A stretch of DNA of 64,000 nt from assembly GCA_010015655.1 (NCBI GenBank), contig ML976666.1, positions 284,038-348,037 of the forward strand. Direction: 5' to 3'. Within the stretch, counting starts at the first letter, position 1, and the number at the start of each line of letters is the position of its first letter. The notes below the pieces were generated by a model, which searched no databases, was not told the origin of the DNA, and saw only the letters and a list, made by a program, of their open reading frames with translations. The translations under genes were made by a program, and so were the position numbers. This document shows positions 1 through 9,677 of this stretch, piece by piece. This stretch comes from Bimuria novae-zelandiae CBS 107.79. Lineage: Eukaryota; Ascomycota; Dothideomycetes; Pleosporales; Didymosphaeriaceae.

Positions 1-122
1 CAGCCTTCTCAGCCTCGCTGCACTCAAGATGAACGGCAACATCTTTGACACCAACGGCACGGTCTCGCCGCCTTGCGAATCTACGCACCACATCCGCTGC
101 ACCTCCGACCGCGCGCCGCATC

Positions 123-3100
123 ATGGATGGCCTTTCTGGAGCGGCAAGCGTGATAGCCGTCGTCGACATATCCGCCAAGGTCGCGTCGCTCTGCTTCCAG
201 TACTCAGTCGCCGTTAAGGACGCAAAGAGGGACATCGGACGCCTCCAACAAAAGGTGACCGATATCAAGAATGTCCTCGAGAAGCTTCAACAGCTTTTAG
301 ATAAGCAAGAGAAGTCGCAGCTCTCTACTACACGCAAGATAGAGGACTCTCTAAAAGAATGCCACCAGCAATTGCAAGGGCTCAAGGCGCAACTTGAGCC
401 TAGCCGAGGCCGTAGAGCGATGCAGCGGGTTGGTGTCCGAGCTCTGAAATGGCCCTTCACTAGCAAGCAGGTGGAGAAGATAGTCGTTAGTCTTGAGCAG
501 TACGAGCACACTTTCTGCCTTACGCTCCAAGTCGATCAAACGTAAGTTATAGCGTTTAACAGCGCAAGCAAAGTCTAATAATTAATCTGTATAGAGAGCT
601 TATCCTTGGTGTTAATCACAAGTTAAACCTTGTCAACACGAAAACCGACACGCTCCTATCGAAGATTGATGTAACCAGACTGCCTACCGCCGAAGGCGCT
701 TCCTTCGACTCGCGCATGGAAGAACATAATTCGACATGCCTCCCGAACACACGCACTGAGTTGCTGCGTCACATACAAGGCTGGGCAAGCGACAAAAACA
801 GCAAACCTATATTCTGGCTGAATGGCGCGGCAGGAACGGAAAAGTCTACGATTGCGCGTACCGTTGCGCGGGCCTTCGCCGAACAACAACAACTAGGAGC
901 CAGCTTCTTTTTCAAGAGAGGCGAGGGGGAGCGCGGCAACGCTACTCGATTCTTCACCACAATTGCTACACAGCTGGCTCATCGTGTATCGGAGTTAGGA
1001 CCTGGAATCAAGAAGGCGATTGAAGCTGATCCAGCCATATCCGAGAAGACTCTGAAGGATCAATTCGAGAAGCTGATCCTCCATCCGCTCTTAGACATAG
1101 CACATCTACCAGCCTTGGTACTACTAATCGTAATAGACGCGTTGGATGAATGCGAGCCAGACAATGACATACGACTAGTCCTCCAGCTCCTTTCGCGAAC
1201 GAGGGATCTTAAGTCAGTATTATTACGGGTTTTCGTAACAAGCCGACCAGAACTGCACATCCGCCTGGGATTTAAACAATTGCCTAACGGCACATTCCAA
1301 GACCTAATCCTGCACCAAGTTGCAAAACAAACGATTCAACACGACATACGCGTCTATTTCGAGCATGAACTGGGACGAGTACGGGAAGAACGATCGTTGT
1401 CTTCAGGCTGGCCGAGACAGGATCAAGTCGAAGCGCTAGTGGGACAAGCAGTGCCACTGTTCATCTTCGCTGCTACAGCGTGTCGATACATTGGCGATCG
1501 GCGTGATAATCCCAAAAAGCGCCTAGAGATCATCTTGGGTTATCGGAAGGCGAAAGTCTCGAAACTCGACGCGACCTATCTCCCTATCCTTAATCAGCTG
1601 TTTGACGAAGAGGATGAGGAAGACAGAGAGAGATGGGCATGCGAGTTTCGGGATATTGTGGGGAGCATAGTGGTTCTAGAGACTCCACTTTCCACCGCAT
1701 CGCTTGCTCGCCTCCTTAATATATCCAAGGATGACGTCAGTTGCCGACTAGATTCCTTACACTCTGTTCTAAGTATACCAGACCGCGATGATATACCTGT
1801 ACGGCTCCTACACCTGTCGTTCCGCGAATTCCTCGTCGATGCGTCGAAGAAGGAGAAGAGCCCGTTCTGGGTGGATGAGAGAGCGAGACACGAGAGGTTA
1901 GCGTCTCATTGCCTTCAACTCATGTCCGGCACAGACGGCCTACGACAGAACATGTGCGACTTACAGCCTGGGAATTTAAGAGGCGAGGTAGATGAAGGAA
2001 GGATTACGAGCCATCTATCGCCCGAATTGCAGTACGCTTGCCGTTACTGGGTATATCATCTTAAGCAGAGCCAGCGCTACGTTGGCGACAAGGCTACTGC
2101 AGATACGTTCCTCCATAAACACTTCCTTCACTGGCTTGAAGCGATGAGTCTAATCGGAGATACGAACAAATGCGTTTCCTTGCTAGAAACACTTTCTACG
2201 TTAGTAGAGGTAAGGCTTCAACTTTTTTCTAACGCTGTATTACACTAACATGCAATACAGGTATCAAATAGTGCTCTTTCTGCATTTCTCCAAGACGCTC
2301 GACGATTTACTCTTCGATTTCGACATATACTCTATGATGCTCCTCTACAAATATATTCCTCAGCTCTTGCATTTGCCCCAGAAGCAAGTATAGTACGGAA
2401 AGCTTTCGTAGACGAAATGCCAGGGTGGATTAAGTCATTGTCAAAGAGGGAAGACGACTGGGATGCTTGCCGCAGCGTGCTCGAGGGCCATACCTCCTTC
2501 GTCAACGCCGTCGCCTTCTCGCCAGACGGCCAGCTGGTCGCGTCCGCCTCTTACGACAACACGGTGCGGGTGTGGGAGGCGGCGACGGGGTCGTGCCGCA
2601 GCGTGCTCGAGGGCCATACCGACTCCGTCAACGCCGTCGCCTTCTCGCCAGACGGCCAGCTGGTCGCGTCCGCCTCGGGCGACAAGACGGTGCGGGTGTG
2701 GGAGGCGGCGACGGGGTCGTGCCGCAGCGTGCTCGAGGGCCATACCGACTCCGTCAACGCCGTCGCCTTCTCGCCAGACGGCCAGCTGGTCGCGTCCGCC
2801 TCGTGCGACAAGACGGTGCGGGTGTGGGAGGCGGCGACGGGGTCGTGCCGCAGCGTGCTCGAGGGCCATACCTACTCCGTCAAGGCCGTCGCCTTCTCGC
2901 CAGACGGCCAGTATATCCAAACAGATCGCGGTGATATTCCCTTGCATGTTCCTACTACGCCATCGCCCTCGTTCCAAAGAGCGCAGCCGTCTTATGTCTT
3001 TGTACAAGACTATTGGATTTCTTTAAAGCAACAGCGGTTGCTATGGCTTCCTTCTGGATATCGACCGACTTGCACTGCAGTCAACAGAAACGCAGTCTTT

Positions 3101-3148
3101 TTAGGGCATTCTTCGGGCTGTACTACGTTCCTTAAATTTCATACATAG
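123..3148 (+). CDS. NACHT-WD40 STAND receptor (fungal NOD-like receptor), 3 exons
   Basis: Model join(123..541, 595..2209, 2261..3148), 973 aa. Introns of 53 and 51 nt have GTAAGT/GTAAGG donors and TAG/CAG acceptors, and the joined frame stays open. Residues 1-140 resemble the N-terminal domain of fungal STAND proteins (PigL_N type), opening [15 protein letters not shown]. The NACHT domain starts near residue 190. Its Walker A lies at 217-225 and reads GAAGTEKST, with Glu at 222 where the family has Gly. Walker B near 314-324 ([11 protein letters not shown]) is intact. The C-terminus carries three complete 42-residue WD40 repeats and a partial fourth from residue 748, then the tail [12 protein letters not shown] usual in this family. 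Relatives act in non-self recognition and regulated cell death (family knowledge). Four repeats are too few for a seven-bladed propeller, and the Walker A change may impair nucleotide binding. The Met at 123 was chosen over upstream ones because it starts the conserved domain. Confidence 0.85.
542..594 (+). other. Intron 1 of the NACHT-WD40 gene
   Basis: A 53-nt intron with donor GTAAGT, branch site TCTAAT at about 574-579 and acceptor ATAG. Removing it joins the N-terminal domain to the conserved linker ([12 protein letters not shown]) in frame. Confidence 0.85.
2468..2914 (+). repeat. Tandem 126-bp WD40-encoding repeats
   Basis: Units start at 2468, 2594, 2720 and 2846. The fourth breaks off after SPDGQ. 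Between units the DNA is identical except at a few codons: the two residues after GHT (SF, DS, DS, YS), the following N/K, and the residues around SAS (Y, G or C, then DN or DK). The repeats are much richer in G+C than the rest of the gene. High identity plus variation at a few surface positions is known from recombining WD repeats of fungal HNWD genes. Collapse of a longer array during assembly is possible. Confidence 0.9.
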
Positions 3149-4476
3149 GCCTTGTACACACTCTCTTTTATCTTATTATATATTTCTTTTCTAATCTCTA
3201 TTTCATAGAGGGGGCCGGGGAGCAGCAAGTATTTATGTTATAAGAGGGACATCTAGAATCTTCTATGCTTATTAATATAACCTTCTATGACCATGAACGT
3301 GGCGACAGAAAACGCACAAGACACAAGCGGCAATGCACACAGCCTAGCAGCTAAAAATAGTCAGCACGTGACTATTCATAGACGCATCTAGAAGAGTGCC
3401 TCACAGTTAGATACAGCATTAAATATAATACATATCGCTTATTATCTAGCGTATTATTATATAAACACACTAACCCCTTATACTAAGATATCCTTAATAC
3501 TACTTTATATAGATAAATTTAAAGCGCATGTTCCTAGTAGATAAGCTTTTTTAAATTATAGAAATATCTTTTCTTATAACGGGGCTATTATTTAAATACT
3601 TTAAAATTTAAAAAGATATTAATAGCTATTATGTAGCATAGGTGCAAACCTAAAATTATTTTAAATACTATAAATAAAATAATTAATAGTATAACTAAAA
3701 CTATTATTTTTTTCGTACTATAGACTAGTTCCTAGAAGAAAAATATTTAAAGAAAAATAATACATTAACTATAGCTTAATACCGTCGCGAGGAAAGAAGT
3801 TAAGATGCCTAAATAATATGTTCATCTCGGCGCGGGGTGTTTCTCGACCCGCAGTGAGGGACGTTATGGATAATCGAACGATAGACATACGTTCGGCAAT
3901 TGCCTGCTTTATATATTTTTCTTCAGCACCTCTGGTTTACGCTATGTCACGACAAGATCACTCAAGATGCACTATTACGGAATATTAGACGAGCGGACAG
4001 CTCGTCACGGTAAAGGCAGTCACACGTCTGATCCCAGTTATATACTTCTCTCGCAAAGTTCCAGTACACATGCAGCATCCAAATTGCACATGTGTTGAAG
4101 ATGGACGATGGCATAGTTTGCAGGACACGGCTGGCTCGGAACTTTGAGTAAGTGTGGCCTAGCATTGTAAGGACACAAGGTTTTCACGCCTGAGACGCGT
4201 TCATAAAGTGTAATTTCATAACGCGAAAAGTAAGGCCATTATTAACGAACGTTTTAGGAAGGCGACGCGTCGTTTTTTTTTTCACCACAATTCACAGAAC
4301 TGCTATGCTACCGTAATACTCAAGCCCATAGCGTACTTCTCCCAAAGTCTTTGCCTAGAGCACACTCAACAGAGAGCCACATCCAGAACAAAAAAATTCA
4401 ATTATCAGCTTTCCACCTCCTCTCCGGATCGAACTTATACTTTGGACCAAACCGTCATCTAACAGCTCGATTCAGA
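3149..4476. other. AT-rich intergenic stretch, RIP-like
   Basis: No credible gene. From about 3410 to 3790 the sequence is very AT-rich, dense in TA dinucleotides and nearly free of long ORFs, unlike its surroundings. This is compatible with a transposon or duplicate destroyed by repeat-induced point mutation, but no element ends could be identified. From 4260 to 4476 the sequence looks like a fungal 5' leader (pyrimidine-rich, CAA/CAC-rich). Confidence 0.5.
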
Positions 4477-4955
4477 ATGTCCAGCTTCGAAATTTTTCGT
4501 TTCCAGGTTTGACGAACCTCCTTGACTTAGCCAATGCCTTCAATGAAGTGCGAGAAGTCTTGAAGTTCTTGGCTCTCGCAATCGCTCACATGGGCATGGA
4601 CCCATCTCCATACGCTCTGAAAGACTTTTAGAACGGCCACCTGAGCCTGTATCCTCCTGGCAGCTCCATTATAATAGCTTTGGGAACCTTCCGAGACAAT
4701 CACTTTGCTGATTTTGAAGGTGCCGTGCGTGGGAAGCTGAATTTCGATTTCCCCACTACACTTTCGATGGCGCACGATGATGCTGGAGTCATCCAAGTGA
4801 AGCAGTGGCTCGTCGAGTGCGCATGCCATCCTCTCGCAGACCCAGGGAACGTTCTGCGTCCCAAGCTGGCTGACTTTCGTGCTCCTCAGGCCGAGCTCGG
4901 GACAATGCCGCCTCCAGATCTCACATCTGCCGAAGTGGTTGAGAACTCTTGTTGA
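4477..4955 (+). pseudogene. Interrupted 5' part of RING-finger gene 1
   Basis: An ATG at 4477 opens MSSFEIFRFQ, resembling the start of the neighbouring paralog at 6808 (MSSNGISIPPF). The coding-like frame then shifts by one base near 4504-4506 and continues (GLTNLLDLANAFNEV...). That frame is broken by TAG at 4629-4631 and TGA at 4953-4955, and then runs straight into the ORF that ends at 6044. I could not find introns with good signals that remove these stops. It looks like a decayed N-terminus of the downstream gene, although a non-obvious splice pattern cannot be excluded. Confidence 0.5.
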
Positions 4956-5051
4956 GAATTGGCACGAGCTTTGTTGTTACTCGATGAACACTGCCAGGTT
5001 CGTGGAATTCCAGCTCGCGAAGAGGAATCATTACACATCCTCCGCGAATTC

Positions 5052-6044
5052 ATGCGCCTTGCCATGCACTGTAGGCAGGTGTGGCGCAAGTGCGGTCCTG
5101 AACAGTGGGACTTCGCGCGAGACGGCGTCCCTTCCCTGAGTGAAGAGGCCCAATATGCCGGTCTGATGGCAGTTAGCGCTGCCTGGCGCTGCATGATCGA
5201 GAACCCGTTCTCTGAGGCTCTTTTCCACATTCGCCGCATCTTGGCGAAGTGCGATATGATCTATGCTGCAAGTCATTTTCTTGCCTTCCCCCAGCAGCCT
5301 CTCAATTTACCATACTCTGATTTCATGAGCATGGATCGATTGACGCAGCACTTCGTCATGGCGGTGCAGCATACTGCAGAGGATGAGGATCTTGGCCGAT
5401 TCCATGCATTGCGGACGACGCGCCTCGGTGATCCGTTCACCGGGCCCTACCTTCCACACCATGCGCCATCACTCAACGAACTTGAGGTTCACCGCCAACC
5501 CAACGGCGCTGCCTACGTAGTGACTGGACTTCCCTGCCCAGACTTACTACTTCTGCCAGACGAGGCCGACATCATCCTGCCAGTATCCCATGCCACAGAA
5601 TCCGAACTTCAAGATCACGGAAGCGAGTTCAGTGCCCTCATAGACCTGTTCTTCGCCGATGAGGCCGATTCAGAAAACTCTGAATTCGAGGATGACAACT
5701 CCTCAAACCCCGACATGGTTCCCCTGGATGAGGAAGATCGTGGAGTGTACCAGACTGAATACTCGGTCGCGATGCCTCCCAAGCTTATCGCGACAGGCCC
5801 AGCATACGACCCGCGTAGATTCGGCAAGCTAATTCTGTTGTCTGAAATCACTCCAGAGGACGCGTGCGCCGTTTGCACGTGCGGGTTCGCCACTGACGAC
5901 AACAAGAATTGCATCCACTTGCCATGTCAGCACATCATCCATTTCACGGAATTGGATGATCTTGTGAACGGTGCTTACTGGATAAAGGAGGTCGGCTGTC
6001 CCTTGTGCCGGCACTTCATCTGCCTGCCGCGTCCCACTCAATAG
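5052..6044 (+). CDS. RING-finger protein 1 (3' intact ORF)
   Basis: The frame is open from 4956 to 6044, and the first ATG in it is 5052, giving 330 aa. The C-terminus carries a RING-type arrangement near residues 274-323: CAVC, then CIHLPCQHIIHF, then CPLC. This suggests zinc binding and possible E3 ubiquitin ligase activity. A strongly acidic stretch (LFFADEADSENSEFEDD) precedes the RING. The middle part shares a pattern with the paralog at 6808-7935 (HILREFMRLAMHCR against HVLKEVFFLVHHAR). The same frame continues upstream through two stops, so this may be the remnant of a longer gene. Specific function unknown. Confidence 0.55.
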   Translation: MRLAMHCRQVWRKCGPEQWDFARDGVPSLSEEAQYAGLMAVSAAWRCMIENPFSEALFHIRRILAKCDMIYAASHFLAFPQQPLNLPYSDFMSMDRLTQHFVMAVQHTAEDEDLGRFHALRTTRLGDPFTGPYLPHHAPSLNELEVHRQPNGAAYVVTGLPCPDLLLLPDEADIILPVSHATESELQDHGSEFSALIDLFFADEADSENSEFEDDNSSNPDMVPLDEEDRGVYQTEYSVAMPPKLIATGPAYDPRRFGKLILLSEITPEDACAVCTCGFATDDNKNCIHLPCQHIIHFTELDDLVNGAYWIKEVGCPLCRHFICLPRPTQ

Positions 6045-6807
6045 GTCCAGTAGCCCGTCCAGCAGCAGGCTTCACAACAGGATCCGGACGATGATGAGAT
6101 AGACGTTGATTAGGCGATTTGCACCCATCCATGGTGAGTTGGTCTTGATCTCATAATCCATCACTTTCTGTGGCAAATCCAGCCTTGAACCTTTCACGAG
6201 AAGAAACTTTTCTTTCCTTTTGGATCCATTCCAAGCTTTCATCTTGTCGATATCGATGTAAAACTCTCATTACCCCATATTTTTCAACCCTGTTCAATCT
6301 AATAATTGACTTACCTCATAATTTCAAAGCCCATGCTCCCATCATTTCCAACTGTTTCGTGAAGATCACTTCCTTTCCGTATACTCTGTGCATATCATCG
6401 AGGCTAATTTTGCATCTTTTAGTTTATCAGTGGGTACGTTAGCACATGCGGAGAAAAAGCTCTTCATTAGATCACTCCAAATCCACAATCCACATTGCTC
6501 ATGACCATGGCGACCACCCACGCCGTCAATCTTCCATCGCTGGACTATACAACATCACCCTTAGACTGAGCACTCGATCCGACATCTTTGCCGTTCAACA
6601 TTGTGTATATAGAATTTGGCAAGTGATTCCACTATGTGCAGCGTTAGCCAGCATATCATATGGCGCGAGTAGATACTTAACCGCGCATGCTCTCATCGAC
6701 CAGAAGATTCAACGGACAACCATTGAAGCCGACATTCAAGATCTTTCAGAACCTTCAACCAACAACTTTTCAAAAAGACTTCCCATTCGAATCTTCACTC
6801 GAGCAAG
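6045..6807 (+). other. Spacer and 5' leader of RING gene 2
   Basis: No convincing gene. The last 60 bases (CAACCAACAACTTTTCAAAAAG) look like a fungal 5' untranslated leader before the ATG at 6808. A short ATG-initiated ORF of 20 codons starts at 6507 and its frame continues past a TGA. It could be an upstream ORF or debris. Confidence 0.35.
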
Positions 6808-7935
6808 ATGTCTTCGAACGGAATCTCCATTCCGCCATTCTACATTCCGGCCCTGACCGCCCTTCTGGAGCGGTTCGCATTCAACTATGAGCGTACCCGA
6901 GCCGTCTTCCGGCTGCTCGATATCCAATTCTGCCATACACAGAGTGTATGGTATTCTGAACCAAGCACTTACAGAGAAGAGCTCTTTTGGTCCGATGTCT
7001 TTGATACTGAGATTTTCGAGGACCTGGATGAGTTCCACACCACCTCTACCCCAGATGGTGAGTTGCGTGCCGAAAACAAGATCACAGACGAAATCGTCAG
7101 GGAAGCTTGGCTAGAACATCGGGAAGAGTTCTTAGAATCTTTGCGCGATCAAATACCAATGGAGCATCTTGTGGCCCTTGCTGGCCTTGCTGGAGGTGAA
7201 TGCGAATCGCCAATGCTACAGCAGTAGCTCATCTGCTGCGCTTTCCCAGGAGACGACGAGGAGGATGAGGACACATCGGCGGTTAAGGAATACTTCGTGA
7301 ATTATACTGAGTGGCCCCAGTGTCGCACGGCCGAGGTCGAACTCCCCGATGCTCCAGAACCTCCGGTAGGTTACAACCGATCCCTGACCCAGCTCTTACA
7401 AAATCTGGCCACTGATACCCAGCAGGGCACTGGCTCTGCTGTTTGCAGCGTAATGGATGTGGGCCACGTCCTCAAAGAAGTGTTCTTTCTCGTACACCAT
7501 GCACGTTTAGCTATCACTACTTGCATGGAAGACGAGTGCTTCTGGGACGTAGAATATTCTGTGGATGAATTTGACCCCATTGGTGGTCTGAAGTGTCGCA
7601 TTGTGAACATTATCATGGGCCCGTATCAGAATCGGCTTGGTGACCCGAACTCCCTAGTTCCAGAGCACGTTCGACGCGTCTTGGCTAGCGGTCTTCCCGT
7701 ATCCACTGCCTTCAATGCGTTGCCCGGTTTGGATGAACATTTCCGACCAGGTTCAGTGAGCCAGAAAGATCGAGAGTGGCTCGGTAATCTGGAGGTAACC
7801 GCGGGCCAAGAGATCCTCAAGGGCGCCCCCGTTCATCTGAACCACATGCTTTTTGGTGAGGGTATCAAGATGTTTCTTCTCAAGACCGCCCCTCATTTAG
7901 GGAAACTCTTGGAGGTTTTTCGTCCCGACAACTAG
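6808..7935 (+). CDS. RING-finger paralog 2, N-terminal portion (2 exons)
   Basis: Model join(6808..7195, 7250..7935), 357 aa. The 54-nt intron (donor GTGAAT, acceptor CCCAG) removes an in-frame TAG at 7225-7227 and keeps the frame. The N-terminus (IPPFYIPALTALLERF) and middle align with the remains of RING gene 1, so the two are diverged tandem paralogs. There is no known domain in this part. The frame ends with TAG at 7933-7935 but continues coding-like in the same frame to 8148, leading to a RING motif. The natural product was therefore probably longer. Whether an unrecognised intron or a mutation ends it here is not settled. Confidence 0.5.
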
Positions 7936-8369
7936 GAATCCCATTTGAATGATGAGTACTTCCTGCAGGATCTCCAGCAATCTATCGGTGATTTCTCTCC
8001 TCACACCTTGGATACCTCACTGGACACTGAGTTCGTCGCCTGGTACTGCTACGACTTCAATCGCGAGGACCCGGATGAGGAGGCACTTCTAGCCGGGGAT
8101 GGAGATTCCGACGATGACAACATGCCCAATGTAGAACTCGTCAAGTGAGTTCTAGAGCCAAATTCGAGCGCGAGGACACTTGCTCCATCTGCTTGGACAA
8201 TTTTGCTAACTCGCAGGATAATTGTATGAAGCTTAATAAGTGCGCGCACAAGTTTCATGACGCATGTCTCTTCGAGTGGATCAACGGGGCGTACAAGTCT
8301 GGCCTTGTCGTTTGCCCGTTCTGCCGCACCGAGATGTGTGCTGCGCGACCATACGTCAGTGTGCCGTAA
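7936..8369 (+). pseudogene. RING-H2 exon of RING gene 2, separated by stop and frameshift
   Basis: After the TAG at 7933 the same frame continues (EYFLQDLQQSIGDFSPH, then an acidic linker) to a stop at 8146-8148. The frame then changes to the one encoding a canonical RING-H2: CSICLDNF, C-x-H at KCAHKFHDAC, FEWINGAY, and CPFCRTEM, ending at 8369. The RING itself looks functional in sequence, but no ATG-led frame joins it to the upstream part. Either the gene is decayed or it has unusual splicing. A perfect-looking donor GTGAGT lies at 8145. Confidence 0.5.
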
Positions 8370-9209
8370 ACGTAGCGGCGCGTCGCGTGTTTCTGTCAAA
8401 GATGGAAGCGCTGAGTAGCAAATGCCCTACAGGCCGCACCGAACCATTCAAGCATCAGACGCGGCTCTGGTCATTTGGCTTGTATTTTTCTGTTGTCTCA
8501 CTGTCACGCCTTACTGTGTGATGAAACTTAGGCTATCAATTCCCTTATATTAGGCTGTAGCCCTACACCGAGTTTGTAGTATCAAATTATTCCCAGTTTT
8601 CAACGTACGTTCTTACTATGCAGTCCACCATGTAACCTTGCGCCCGATTTGGGGAGTTGAATCGCTTACCATTGCACGTTGTACAAGCCAACCACCGACG
8701 ATAATCCTACAAGCTTGTATTCGAGCCTCCCGTTTAGATCAAATCACACCATTTAATTGAATTATCATCCCTCCAAGCAATTGCAAGTTCCACGCTTCGC
8801 ATCGTACTCCCCGAGTGTTAGCCAGACTCCTCTTGCGCCGCGACTTAATCTCTCAATCATAGTCGGCTCCGCATGGTCAGCCCTGCCTTCTTTTGTGATT
8901 TATTGTGAGACGTCTCTTCTTAATGAAAAATTGAAGTATTGCAAAGAGTGGCCGTACACACTCTGAGAAGTGCCGGTATGATTGTCTTATGGGAGCACTG
9001 TATATGTAGGATGAGAATATTAACGTGCGACGTGAGACGGGCTACTCAGGGTAGCTGAAGGAAAGAGCAGTGGTGGTATGTACTCGGGTCCAAAACTCCA
9101 TCCAGGCGTCAGAGTTATTATAAAGGTTCGCCGTGACGGAGCTTTGCATGCAGCACATTCGAACAACAACTTACAGCATATCAACGAACACGAGATATAT
9201 AAATCCAAG
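8370..9209. other. Intergenic region
   Basis: No coding frame of quality. It holds the 3' flank of the RING gene and the upstream region of the secreted-protein gene. The latter includes a CAA/ACA-rich leader just before the ATG at 9210. Confidence 0.4.
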
Positions 9210-9677
9210 ATGCATTTCCAACGCTCTTCATTAATTACGCTTGCTTCCTTGGCCTCTGTCATGGCTGCACCAGCTACCCCAAGCTCCGGGCTCTTCCTCT
9301 GTAGGCACCCCGACTTCGTCGAGTGCTACAAGTATACTCAACCTTGGGGCGTATGCAGTAAGTGCTTGCCACTGGGACTTAATGACTTGGCCGAAGGCTG
9401 ACCAGAAGCGCAGCAACCATAACCGATGGCTTTCCAAACAGAGACGGTTGTGGCGTCACATCTGGCAAACCCGAATCTGGAAATTGGTGCACGCTTTATG
9501 AGTATGCAGCTTTAATGGAGCTATCGGATGCAATACGAGAAAATTGCTAACCACTTTCATAGGAATGAAGGCTGCACTGGAGCGGAGCTGCAGCTCTACC
9601 CCTTGGATGGAATCTCTGACTTCCGCCGGGCTGGGTGGGACGATCGGGCCAAGAGCTTCAATTGTGCTCTTATCTAG
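9210..9677 (+). CDS. Small secreted cysteine-rich protein, beta/gamma-crystallin-like (candidate effector)
   Basis: Model join(9210..9357, 9414..9501, 9563..9677), 116 aa. Intron 1 has GTAAGT, CTGAC and CGCAG. Intron 2 has GTATGC, GCTAAC and ATAG. Both preserve one frame that keeps all cysteines. Residues 1-20 form a signal peptide (MHFQRSSLITLASLASVMAA), so the product enters the secretory pathway. The mature part has seven cysteines (31, 39, 49, 62, 75, 83, 113). Residues 74-113 show the pattern WCTLYE, C-x-G, DGISDF, GWDDRAKSF-C, which resembles the Greek-key motif of beta/gamma-crystallin-fold proteins. Size, secretion and cysteine content fit a candidate effector or antimicrobial-type protein, but no activity can be assigned. 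The uneven cysteine count leaves one unpaired residue. Confidence 0.7.

Noticed and set aside
2441..3026. Arg/Ala/Pro-rich ORFs in other frames of the WD repeats
   Set aside because: They are products of GC-rich 126-bp repetition. Only the WD40 frame continues through the spliced gene.
7915..7968. Possible 54-nt intron removing the TAG at 7933
   Set aside because: Length and acceptor (CTGCAG) fit, but the donor would be GTTTTT and there is no good branch site. Not used in the model.
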